Shown piece by piece: positions 1 through 7,060 of a stretch of DNA of 64,000 bases. The stretch covers positions 434,001-498,000 of the forward strand of contig CAXXUJ010000002.1 of the NCBI GenBank assembly GCA_963677695.2. The letters run 5' to 3'. Both the position numbers and the translations under genes were made by a program. Position 1 is the stretch's first letter. Each line of letters opens with the position of its first letter. The notes below the pieces were generated by a model, which saw only the letters and a program-made list of their open reading frames with translations, searched no databases and was not told where the DNA came from. Source of the DNA: SABI01 sp963677695. GTDB lineage: Bacteria; Spirochaetota; Spirochaetia; Sphaerochaetales; Sphaerochaetaceae.

Positions 1-921
1 TGCAACCTTGAGGGCGTTCGCTGAATGTCTTTCCATTCTTACCGGGAGTGTTTCGAGTCCCTGGAGGAAGATCCACGCATTGTCGGGTGATATCGCAGCT
101 CCAAGATTTCGCAAGGGGACGGTTCTGAGCCTGAGGGCGAATGCGACCGGGGCGAGAGGTTCGGGTAGGTCATGTGCCCACCTGATTCCGTGGTAGTTTG
201 CATCGGGATCATTGAAGAGGGGGAAATTCCCCTTCTTCCAGTCGAATCTTCCTGAATCGGTGACGATTCCTCCGATTGCAGTCCCATGTCCACCGATCCA
301 CTTCGTCAGTGAATGGATGACGATATCTGCACCATGCTCAATAGGACGGAGGAGGTATGGGGTGACAAAGGTCGCATCTACGACGAGGGGAAGGTTGTGT
401 GCATGTGCTATGTCGGCAACTGCCTGAATATCGGTAGCATCAAGTCCCGGGTTCCCGATCGCTTCGATATAGATAAGCTTGGTCTTCTCTGTGATCGCTT
501 TTTCGAAGTTCTCCACCTTCTTCGGGTCTACGAAACGGGTTGTGATACCGAACTGGGGAAGAATGGTCGAGAACATCGTATAACTTCCACCGTAGAGGTT
601 GTTTGCGGAAACGATCTCATCTCCATTCTGTGCAATGGTAATGATCGTGTAATGGATTGCACTGGTTCCCGATGCGAGCGCGACAGAGGCCGCTCCTCCT
701 TCAAGGGCTGCAATGCGCTGTTCGAGTGCATCCTGTGTCGGATTCCCCAGTCTCGTGTAGATATTACCGAGTTCTCTGAGTCCGAAAAGGTTTGCCGCAT
801 GCTCTGTGTTCTGGAACAGGTAGGCTGAAGTTCTATATATGGGTACCGCCCGTGATCCAGTTGCATCTGTTGTAATCCCTGCATGAATCGCCTGTGTTTC
901 AATATGATATGTGTCTGACAT
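1..921 (-). CDS. metY: O-acetylhomoserine sulfhydrylase, 3' end cut by window edge
   Basis: A PLP-dependent Cys/Met metabolism enzyme that would make homocysteine from O-acetylhomoserine and sulfide. The 307 visible residues begin MSDTYHIETQAIHAG and include the fold-type I active site HSLTKWIGGHG, with the PLP lysine near residue 207. Family members are about 425 aa, so roughly 120 C-terminal residues lie beyond base 1. The ATG at 919-921 has an AGGAG Shine-Dalgarno. It follows cysK by 14 nt on the same strand, so the two are probably co-transcribed. A cystathionine gamma-synthase assignment is less likely, because the long MetY-type insert around the lysine fits the sulfhydrylase branch better. 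Confidence 0.9.
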   Translation of the reverse strand, partial: MSDTYHIETQAIHAGITTDATGSRAVPIYRTSAYLFQNTEHAANLFGLRELGNIYTRLGNPTQDALEQRIAALEGGAASVALASGTSAIHYTIITIAQNGDEIVSANNLYGGSYTMFSTILPQFGITTRFVDPKKVENFEKAITEKTKLIYIEAIGNPGLDATDIQAVADIAHAHNLPLVVDATFVTPYLLRPIEHGADIVIHSLTKWIGGHGTAIGGIVTDSGRFDWKKGNFPLFNDPDANYHGIRWAHDLPEPLAPVAFALRLRTVPLRNLGAAISPDNAWIFLQGLETLPVRMERHSANALKVA

Positions 922-935
922 GGTTTGCTCCTGAT

Positions 936-1868
936 TTATTTCTGAGATTCATCGAACAGCCAGGTGGAAAGGTATCTTTCACCGGTGTCCGGAAGGATGA
1001 CAACGATCCTTTTTCCTCTGTTTTCTTCTTTCTTCGAAAGTTCCAATGCCGCCCAGAGGGCTGCTCCTGAAGAAATACCTACCAGTATTCCTTCTTCCTT
1101 TGCTGCTCTTCTTGCCGTTATCCCGGCATCTGCATCCTCAACCCGTATGATCTCATCAATGATATCGGTATTGAGCACCTTCGGCACGAAACCCGCCCCG
1201 ATACCCTGAATCTTATGGGGACCGGCCTTTCCTCCCGATAGGACAGCAGATGAAGAAGGTTCGACTGCCACTACCCTGATCGCAGGATTCTTTGCCTTGA
1301 GAGCCTCTCCAGTTCCGGTAATGGTTCCACCTGTGCCGACCCCGGCGACGAAGATATCAACAGAACCATCGGTATCTCTCCAGATCTCCTCAGCCGTCGT
1401 CCTTCGGTGAACCTCTGGGTTTGCAGGATTGTTGAACTGCTGAGGAATGAAAGAACCTGAAATACTCTTCTTCAGTTCCTCCGCCTTCTCTATTGCACCA
1501 CTCATTCCCTTTGATCCCTCAGTAAGAACAATTTCAGCACCGAAAGCTGTAAGAGCCTTCCTTCTCTCCATACTCATGGTCTCCGGCATGGTAAGTATGA
1601 CCCTGTAGCCCTTCGCTGCACCGATCGCTGCAAGAGCGATTCCTGTGTTTCCGCTTGTAGGTTCGATGATTACATTCCCCGGTTTCAGGACTCCTGAGGC
1701 CTCTGCACTCTCGATGAGAGCAAGACCGAGCCTGTCCTTGACGCTTGAATAGGGATTTGCTGATTCAAGTTTAACCAGCACCTCCGCCTCTCCTTTGGAA
1801 TTGAGAGAGTTGATGCGTATGAGCGGGGTGTTTCCAATAAGTTGGGTAACTGATGAATAGATGTTCAT
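936..1868 (-). CDS. cysK: cysteine synthase A (O-acetylserine sulfhydrylase)
   Basis: Makes L-cysteine from O-acetylserine and sulfide with PLP in the cytoplasm. It is 310 aa, the normal CysK length. The PLP lysine is K44 in the NPYSSVKDR motif, and the phosphate-binding loop TSGNTG is at 71-76. The C-terminal PDTGERYLSTWLF is typical of CysK rather than cystathionine beta-synthase. The ATG is preceded by a strong TAGGAGG ribosome site. It is the first gene of a likely cysK-metY operon and has its own promoter upstream, downstream of an Rrf2 regulator gene on the same strand. Confidence 0.95.
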   Translation of the reverse strand: MNIYSSVTQLIGNTPLIRINSLNSKGEAEVLVKLESANPYSSVKDRLGLALIESAEASGVLKPGNVIIEPTSGNTGIALAAIGAAKGYRVILTMPETMSMERRKALTAFGAEIVLTEGSKGMSGAIEKAEELKKSISGSFIPQQFNNPANPEVHRRTTAEEIWRDTDGSVDIFVAGVGTGGTITGTGEALKAKNPAIRVVAVEPSSSAVLSGGKAGPHKIQGIGAGFVPKVLNTDIIDEIIRVEDADAGITARRAAKEEGILVGISSGAALWAALELSKKEENRGKRIVVILPDTGERYLSTWLFDESQK

Positions 1869-1889
1869 TGTATCCTCCTAAGTTTAATT

Positions 1890-1944
1890 ACTACTAATAC
1901 GACCTGAATGGTAGTATATTGGATTACACGAGATATAATGTCAA
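1890..1944 (-). promoter_or_regulatory. cysK promoter with overlapping inverted repeat
   Basis: On the minus strand TTGACA (1939-1944) is followed after 18 nt by AATATA (1915-1920). An imperfect palindrome with outer arms ACTAC and GTAGT (1890-1915) covers the -10 and start-site region. The promoter elements are seen directly. That the palindrome binds the neighbouring Rrf2 protein is inference from position only. Confidence 0.55.
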
Positions 1945-2016
1945 TATGAGACAAGAGAAAAAAAGTAAAAAAATTACGTTATTTTTCTGAGATATATGAT
2001 TTGAAAGTGAGTAATA

Positions 2017-2463
2017 TTATATGGTGTAAATAAATGGGTCGTGTTTGTGAAGTTTTTTACGATACTTATCAACTACCGAATCCAGAGTGATTCCATTCAG
2101 ATATTCAGAGATCGTGTTATGCAGATCAACCCAGACATCATGTGAGGCACAGCGGGGATTGCGGGAACAGATCTCAGGATCCTTCACACAGTCGAGAGGG
2201 AATAGCTCCCCTTCGAGTGCTTCAACGATCTCTTTCATCGTGATATCCTTCGGATCCCGGGCAAGCATATAACCGCCGTTTGCCCCTCTTCTTGAGATGA
2301 TGAGATTTGCACCCCTGAGAGGGATGACCAGTTTGCTCAGGTATTTTTCGCTGATATCCTGCTGTTTTGCAATTTCCCCTAGGAACATGGTTGTATCTTC
2401 GGGTGCCATGGCGAGTTCTACAAGAAGTCGTAATCCGTATCTGCTTCTGGTTGACAGTTTCAT
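2017..2463 (-). CDS. Rrf2/IscR-type transcriptional regulator with putative Fe-S cysteines
   Basis: A 148-residue Rrf2-family winged-helix regulator. The N-terminal helix-turn-helix begins MKLSTRSRYGLRLL, and RRGANGGYML is the family wing. Three cysteines at 92, 99 and 105 match the spacing region used by IscR to bind a [2Fe-2S] cluster. The ATG at 2461-2463 is chosen over an upstream in-frame TTG because GAGG lies at good spacing before it. It lies directly upstream of cysK-metY, like CymR-type regulators of cysteine synthesis, although CymR lacks this cysteine triad. It may therefore sense Fe-S or redox status rather than the CymR-CysK complex. Confidence 0.9.
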   Translation of the reverse strand: MKLSTRSRYGLRLLVELAMAPEDTTMFLGEIAKQQDISEKYLSKLVIPLRGANLIISRRGANGGYMLARDPKDITMKEIVEALEGELFPLDCVKDPEICSRNPRCASHDVWVDLHNTISEYLNGITLDSVVDKYRKKLHKHDPFIYTI

Positions 2464-2863
2464 TTCAAACCTCAATTAAAATATAATCTCTTTTCAGAAT
2501 ATAACAGGACACACGCCTGAAGGTAAACTATAAATTGTAGGCAAGCACATAATTTGTTCACATATAGGTGTATTGGTGAATGTAAAAAAGGCTGAACAAC
2601 ATGTAATGTATTCCTTCCTTTGATTAGTCGCGGATTAAGGTAGATTAGTTTTCGACCGACCTGTACAATGTTATCAGAAAAAGAAAAGAATCGCTTATAC
2701 GATCACTCGAGAGAGGAAGTGAGACATATCTGTTATTATGAATAAAAACGGAAAGCCTGGATAGTGTCTCAGGTTAAGATCTTCCGGCTTATGTATTCAT
2801 ACCTGTGTATGCAGGGAACATGAGGAGCTTTTGTGTGAAACTTAGTAGGAAAAAGGAGTCTAT
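2464..2863. other. 400-bp intergenic region, no gene recognised
   Basis: AT-rich spacer between the divergent rrf2-like gene and garD. No tRNA, known riboswitch or convincing ORF was seen. It must hold both promoters: a TACAAT hexamer near 2665 is a possible -10, but no good -35 pairs with it. The garD ribosome site AAAAAGGAG lies at its right end. Confidence 0.4.
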
Positions 2864-4378
2864 ATGATTCTCCGTCTGAACCCCAAAGATAATATCGGTG
2901 TGGCACGAGCTGCTGCCGGTCTTGAAAAAGGGGATGTCATTGAAAATGGGATCGTCGTAAAAGGAAAAGTAGATCAGGGACACAAGATAGCTCTTGAACC
3001 TATCTCCGAAGGTGAAGCCGTTCTCCGTTACGGTCATGTCATCGGCTATGCACTGCGCGGGATTTCTCCCGGTACGCCTATCACGAAGGAAGACCTGAGG
3101 ATCCCGGAACCTCCGGCTCTTGATGATATTTCCTATCATCCTGTCTCAAATTATCATCCTGTTCCTTCAGGGTAATACTATTTCCAGGGATATAGAAACA
3201 GTGACGGTTCCGTTGCTACCCGTAATATCCTGGGAATAACAACGACCGTTCACTGTACCAAAGGTATTGTTGAACACCTGGCGAAACGGATCAAGGCAGA
3301 TCTCCTTCCCCTCTATCCCAATGTCGATGATGTGGTGGCTCTGAACCACGCCTACGGTTGCGGTGTCGCTATCGATGCGCCGGGAGCTGCCATTCCGATC
3401 AGGACGATCAAGAATATTTCAAAGAGTCCAAACCTCTGTGAGGAACTGATGATCGTCTCCCTCGGCTGTGAGAAGTTGAGACCTGAAATGTTGACAGATG
3501 GGTGTCCTGTGGATGACGTTGGGACGCTCCTGACTGTTCAGGATGAGCATATTATCGGGTTTACCGGTATGATTGCAGAAGGGATGGAGCAGGCGAAAGG
3601 ACATCTTGAACGACTGAATAAGAGAGAACGGGTGAAATGCCCTGTGTCTGAGTTATGTGTCGGTATGCAGTGCGGAGGTTCTGATGCCTTTTCCGGTGTG
3701 ACGGCGAATCCTGTGCTCGGCAAGGTTGCTGACCTGATTGTGCATGCAGGTGGTACCGTTGTCTTCTCAGAAGTGACTGAAGTGAGGGATGTTGCCCATA
3801 TTCTCTCTGACAGATGCGAAACGAAAGAAGTCAGTGACAAGCTCATTGAAAAATTCAGGATATATGATGCGTATCTTGCCGCAGGCGGTGCTGACAGGGC
3901 TGCAAATACTACTCCTGGCAATAAAGCGGGAGGACTGGCAAACATCACCGAGAAGGCTCTCGGTTCCTTTGTGAAATCGGGATCGACTAAGATTGTGGAA
4001 GTCCTTTCACCGGGTGAAAAGGCAACGAAGAAGGGGCTTATTTTCGCTGCGACTCCTGCCAGCGATTTTATAGCTGGGACTCTTCAGCTTGCAGCCGGAA
4101 TGAACCTGCATATGTTCTCCACAGGACGCGGTACCCCGTACTCGATCTCCCCGGTTCCGACCATGAAGCTTGCAACCCGCAGTGAACTCGCAAATCGATG
4201 GCCTGACCTGATTGATTTCAACGCAGGAGTAGTTCTTGAAGGTGAACAAACGCTCGATGAAATTGCAATGAACCTCTTTCTCTTAGTGCTGGAGACAGCG
4301 AGCGGAAAGAGAACTATGGCGGAAATACTGGGTCTGCAGAACGATCTCGTGCTTCATACCCCGGGGCCGGTGACCTGA
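2864..4378 (+). pseudogene. garD: galactarate dehydratase, interrupted by an in-frame TAA
   Basis: GarD dehydrates D-galactarate (mucate) to 5-dehydro-4-deoxyglucarate. The N-terminal SAF domain (2864-3172) has a good GGAG ribosome site. It is followed by TAA at 3173-3175, after which the same frame continues with no other stop: FQGYRNSDGSVATRN, LNHAYGCG, the hallmark QCGGSDAFSGVTANP, and a GarD-type C-terminus with ATPASDF and GRGTPY. The reconstructed product would be 504 aa, as expected for the UxaA/GarD family. No in-frame ATG or GTG precedes the conserved GYRN motif, so a natural two-subunit (SuyA/SuyB-like) split is unlikely. A recent nonsense mutation or a sequencing error fits best. 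Confidence 0.85.
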
Positions 4379-4723
4379 TCACTGATTGATCAGTTCTATC
4401 TTGTAATCAATGATCTCATATATGAGATTGAAATCTATCTCTTGTGTGTGAGGGAACCTTATGGTTCCCTTGCTCGTTGAGTAACCTTCAAGTTTTTTCT
4501 CGAAGGCGATAATAGCATCTGCTTCCGGATAGACTGCTATCCACTTCTTCGTGATTCCATAGTAGATAATCCTCTTCCCGTTTTTTCCTATGAAAGGAAT
4601 TCCGTAGGCGAGGCCCTCATCGCATGCACCTGTGTGCGCAAGAAGTGTATTCCTGAATTCCAGAATCTTCCTGCGTAGATCTTCAGATAATGCATCCATG
4701 TAATGTCTGATATCTTCGTTCAT
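4379..4723 (-). CDS. DUF1801 / YdhG-like small protein
   Basis: A 114-residue protein matching the DUF1801 (YdhG/frataxin-like fold) pattern: an N-terminal helix, LAYGIPFIGKNGKRIIYYG, then KGTIRFPH and a C-terminal helix. Members have been linked to intracellular iron handling, but the biochemical role is unsettled. Its stop abuts that of garD (convergent). There is no Shine-Dalgarno; a strong promoter places transcription start at the ATG itself, so the mRNA is probably leaderless. Confidence 0.8.
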   Translation of the reverse strand: MNEDIRHYMDALSEDLRRKILEFRNTLLAHTGACDEGLAYGIPFIGKNGKRIIYYGITKKWIAVYPEADAIIAFEKKLEGYSTSKGTIRFPHTQEIDFNLIYEIIDYKIELINQ

Positions 4724-4729
4724 AGAAGA

Positions 4730-4758
4730 ACTATAGATCCGAATACGTATGAACGCAA
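4730..4758 (-). promoter_or_regulatory. promoter of the DUF1801 gene, leaderless configuration
   Basis: TTGCGT (4753-4758), a 17-nt spacer and TATAGT (4730-4735) on the minus strand. Only 6 nt separate the -10 from the ATG at 4721-4723, so the expected +1 coincides with the start codon. Confidence 0.6.
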
Positions 4759-4878
4759 TATATGGTATGTAAGTTAATTGAGATTATAGGTGAAAGTATT
4801 CTTTAAAATGATATACCGATACACTTGACAATAAAGTTAATATGCATAAAATTATAGAAAGTAGAGAAGGAGATAGCT

Positions 4879-5091
4879 ATGAAACTGTCAGATGGGAAAG
4901 CAAACACCACATATACAATTTCCGGAATCGAATCGAGAGAGGAAGGGATGGAAGAATTTCTGTTCACTCTCGGATGTTATCGGGGAGAAAAGGTCACCAT
5001 TATCAGTCAGCTCAGAAAAAACATGATCATTACCGTGAAGGACTCACGGTACAGTATCGACTCTTCTCTTGCCCAGGCGATCTGCATATAA
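4879..5091 (+). CDS. FeoA-domain protein, stand-alone
   Basis: A 70-residue SH3-like FeoA domain (…GIESREEGMEEFLFTLG…GEKVTIISQLRKNM). FeoA is a small cytoplasmic accessory of the FeoB ferrous iron transporter. The ATG has a clear GAAGGAG ribosome site; an overlapping ORF in another frame lacks one. There is no feoB next to it; the next gene is a convergent DtxR-type regulator that carries its own C-terminal SH3/FeoA-like domain. A TTGACA at 4825-4830 may be its -35. It could be a Feo accessory encoded apart from feoB, or a free-standing regulator partner. Confidence 0.8.
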   Translation: MKLSDGKANTTYTISGIESREEGMEEFLFTLGCYRGEKVTIISQLRKNMIITVKDSRYSIDSSLAQAICI

Positions 5092-5278
5092 CTATTTCGG
5101 GATCAATACCATGACAGCGTTCGAAGAACTCGGCACAACACATAAGTAATCTTAGGTGTGTGTGTAGTTCATAACCCTTTAAACGGTTGTAAGGGATAGG
5201 TAATATGACATGCATTTCCCGGGGTTTACCTCCGCCCTCACCTGAGGCACGTACTCTAATTATATAATCCCAGCTGAG

Positions 5279-5986
5279 TTATTGAGGAGTCTCCATATTT
5301 TCGTAGCAGATATATTTTGCGATTGTAAGCGGTACTTTGATCCTGTTGTTCTCATTGAGAATCTCAAGGCTCTCATCGGAAAGCCTGCTGTCGACGGTGA
5401 TGACGGTACCGGGATACAGATTATGCATATTGCAGAATCGAAGCAGTCCTGATATCGCCTCTCCTTCCTCGGTTATTCTGAGCAATTTGACAGGTTCATG
5501 AAGAGGTGCTGTATCCAGGCGGGAAGAGGAGATGATATACTGCTCTCTCACAGAGTCCGGGAAAGGATTGCCGTGAGGACAGACCTCCGGCTGACCGAAG
5601 AAATCATAGAGATAGTCGGTGAAATCGTCACTGATCGTGTGCTGAAGTTTCTGTGCTTCATCGTCAGCTTTCTCCCACGGGTAGTTCAACCGTTTGATCA
5701 GCATATATTCGCACAGGTAGTGTTTCTTGAGAACTTTTTTTCCGTATGCTCTTCCTAATTCTGTAAGACGAATCTGACGGTATGCGTCCTGGGTAGCAAG
5801 ATCAAGAGCTTTAAGCCTTTTCATAGCCTGATTTACTGCCGGCTTTGATACTTCGAGTTTTTTTGCAAGTTGACTGTTAAGGACAATCCCATGTTCCCGT
5901 TCAAGGAGAAACATTGTAACAAGATAGTTGGCAGCAGCAGGGAATTTCGAATTAAGTTCTTCAAAAGTGACGTGAGAGTGTTCCAT
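5279..5986 (-). CDS. DtxR/MntR-family metal-dependent regulator
   Basis: About 235 aa. The N-terminal winged helix (NYLVTMFLLEREHG…LEVSKPAVNQAMKRL) is followed by the metal-binding/dimerisation region with HYLCEYML, the family-typical CPHGNPFP motif and a C-terminal SH3-like domain. Such proteins repress iron or manganese uptake genes when metal-loaded. The ATG at 5984-5986 is chosen because an AGGAT site precedes it and homology begins there; an upstream in-frame extension is unsupported. A perfect palindrome sits just before the start codon, which suggests autorepression. It is convergent with the lone FeoA gene. Confidence 0.9.
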   Translation of the reverse strand: MEHSHVTFEELNSKFPAAANYLVTMFLLEREHGIVLNSQLAKKLEVSKPAVNQAMKRLKALDLATQDAYRQIRLTELGRAYGKKVLKKHYLCEYMLIKRLNYPWEKADDEAQKLQHTISDDFTDYLYDFFGQPEVCPHGNPFPDSVREQYIISSSRLDTAPLHEPVKLLRITEEGEAISGLLRFCNMHNLYPGTVITVDSRLSDESLEILNENNRIKVPLTIAKYICYENMETPQ

Positions 5987-5991
5987 AGAGG

Positions 5992-6007
5992 TTATCCTAT
6001 GGGATAA
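5992..6007. promoter_or_regulatory. palindromic operator candidate before the dtxR-like gene
   Basis: TTATCC-TATG-GGATAA is a perfect 6-bp inverted repeat with a 4-nt spacer. It overlaps a TATTAT -10 candidate (6004-6009, minus strand) and the ribosome site of the regulator gene. The palindrome is seen directly; binding by the regulator is inferred from position. Confidence 0.55.
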
Positions 6008-6136
6008 TAGATGAAAAAGCAACTGAAGAGATAGTGAAAACGCTCTCGTGACAATTGTACAATTCAAGACTTTCGGATAGGGTAGTGCTACGGAATCTGT
6101 CTTACAGGTTCCACTCAGACATTGTAGAGGTATATT

Positions 6137-6376
6137 ATGGGAATCAGAGGTGAAGTATTCTCTTCCAAGCTCGTTACTGGAGAGAGAACCTATTTTTTTA
6201 ATGTGAAAGAAAACGTATATGGTGATATGTACCTGAATATCGTGGAAAGCAAGGGGACAGAAGGCGGCAGCGGACGCTTTTTAAGACAGTCGATCCTTGT
6301 CTACAAGGAAGACCTCGGTGAATTCATCAAGGAGTTCCAGAAATCGATAGATTATATCAAGCAGTCCTCCAAATAA
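6137..6376 (+). CDS. Pur-alpha-like nucleic-acid-binding protein (DUF3276, BpuR type)
   Basis: A 79-residue protein matching the bacterial PUR-alpha repeat: MGIRGEVFSSKLVTGERTYFFNVKEN… then FLRQSILVYKEDLGEFIKEF. In Borrelia the homologue BpuR dimerises and binds ssDNA, dsDNA and RNA to control expression. The ATG follows an AGAGG site. It is separated from the convergent rnhB by 19 nt. The family occurs mainly in spirochaetes and Bacteroidetes, so it supports the taxonomic guess. Targets here are unknown. Confidence 0.9.
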   Translation: MGIRGEVFSSKLVTGERTYFFNVKENVYGDMYLNIVESKGTEGGSGRFLRQSILVYKEDLGEFIKEFQKSIDYIKQSSK

Positions 6377-6395
6377 GGAGAGTGACTGACCACGT

Positions 6396-6959
6396 TCAAG
6401 GGGAGGGGATGCGAAAGCTCCTCCTGTGAACCGGAGAACGTCCCCACTCTCTGCAGAGAGCTGCATGACGTTTGGTGGGGTACCCCTTATGGGAGGAAAA
6501 TTCCCACTGAGGATATTTTTCTGAGAGTGTATCCATGATCCTGTCCCTGTGGTTCTTGGCAAGAATGCTCGCAGCCATGACCTCAGGAATGAGTGAGTCC
6601 CCTTTGACAACTGCTTCGATCGGGTGCTCACAGGGAAATGTCTTATTCCCGTCGACAACAACCTTTTCTATCTCCCAGCCTTCTCTGACAATCTTTTCAT
6701 AACTGCGCCTCATCGCATCAAGTGTCGCCTGAAGAATATTGATCGAATCGATCAGGGCATGAGAACTGTACGAAACCTTCCAGACCAGAGAGTTTTCCTT
6801 GATGAGCTCTTCCAACTGAATGCGTTTCTTCAGTGAAAGTTTTTTTGAGTCAGCGAGGAGTTCGACAGGGAAATCAGAAGGGAGGATGACAGCAGCAGCA
6901 CAGACAGGACCGGCTAACGGTCCCCTTCCTGCTTCATCTATTCCTATGAGATGCTTCAT
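6396..6959 (-). CDS. rnhB: ribonuclease HII
   Basis: Removes ribonucleotides and RNA from RNA-DNA hybrids using two metal ions. It is 187 aa, a compact RNase HII. The catalytic DEAGRG motif is at residues 8-13 (GIDEAGRGPLAGP), a second acidic site occurs at VVDGNKTFP, and the C-terminal SHKGYPTKRH is conserved. It is divergent from smc; the two promoters share the same -35 bases. No Shine-Dalgarno is visible, and the -10 lies 6 nt from the ATG, so a leaderless mRNA is likely. Confidence 0.93.
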   Translation of the reverse strand: MKHLIGIDEAGRGPLAGPVCAAAVILPSDFPVELLADSKKLSLKKRIQLEELIKENSLVWKVSYSSHALIDSINILQATLDAMRRSYEKIVREGWEIEKVVVDGNKTFPCEHPIEAVVKGDSLIPEVMAASILAKNHRDRIMDTLSEKYPQWEFSSHKGYPTKRHAALCREWGRSPVHRRSFRIPSP

Positions 6960-6965
6960 ACTTTG

Positions 6966-6994
6966 AACGTACGTTCCACCTCTCTATTTGTCAA
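6966..6994 (-). promoter_or_regulatory. rnhB promoter, leaderless configuration
   Basis: TTGACA (6989-6994), a 17-nt spacer and TACGTT (6966-6971) on the minus strand, with only 6 nt to the rnhB ATG. The -35 overlaps the divergent smc -35. Confidence 0.55.
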
Positions 6995-7016
6995 TACTTT
7001 CCCTTCATGATATAAT
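6988..7016 (+). promoter_or_regulatory. smc promoter
   Basis: TTGTCA (6988-6993), a 17-nt spacer and a consensus TATAAT (7011-7016). This leaves a leader of about 38 nt before the TTG start of smc. Confidence 0.65.
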
Positions 7017-7060
7017 ACGGTGACTTTCTTCCTCATAGACCTCTAGAGTTGGAGTACCTA

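Noticed and set aside
2500..2860. Riboswitch or T-box upstream of garD or the Rrf2 gene
   Set aside because: No conserved box or convincing helix arrangement was found; the short inverted repeats present are not stable enough.
3173..3175. Recoding (readthrough or non-standard amino acid) at the garD TAA
   Set aside because: TAA is not used for selenocysteine or pyrrolysine, the TAA-T context terminates well, and no downstream recoding structure was seen.
3332..4378. Independent short dehydratase gene starting at ATG 3332
   Set aside because: This ATG lies inside the conserved catalytic domain, after GYRNSDGS; the same frame is coding back to the TAA, so it is the 3' part of garD.
5130..5175. 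Stem ACACATAAG/CTTAGGTGT after the FeoA gene as a terminator
   Set aside because: It has a mismatch and no U-tract; the convergent 187-bp spacer shows no convincing terminator.
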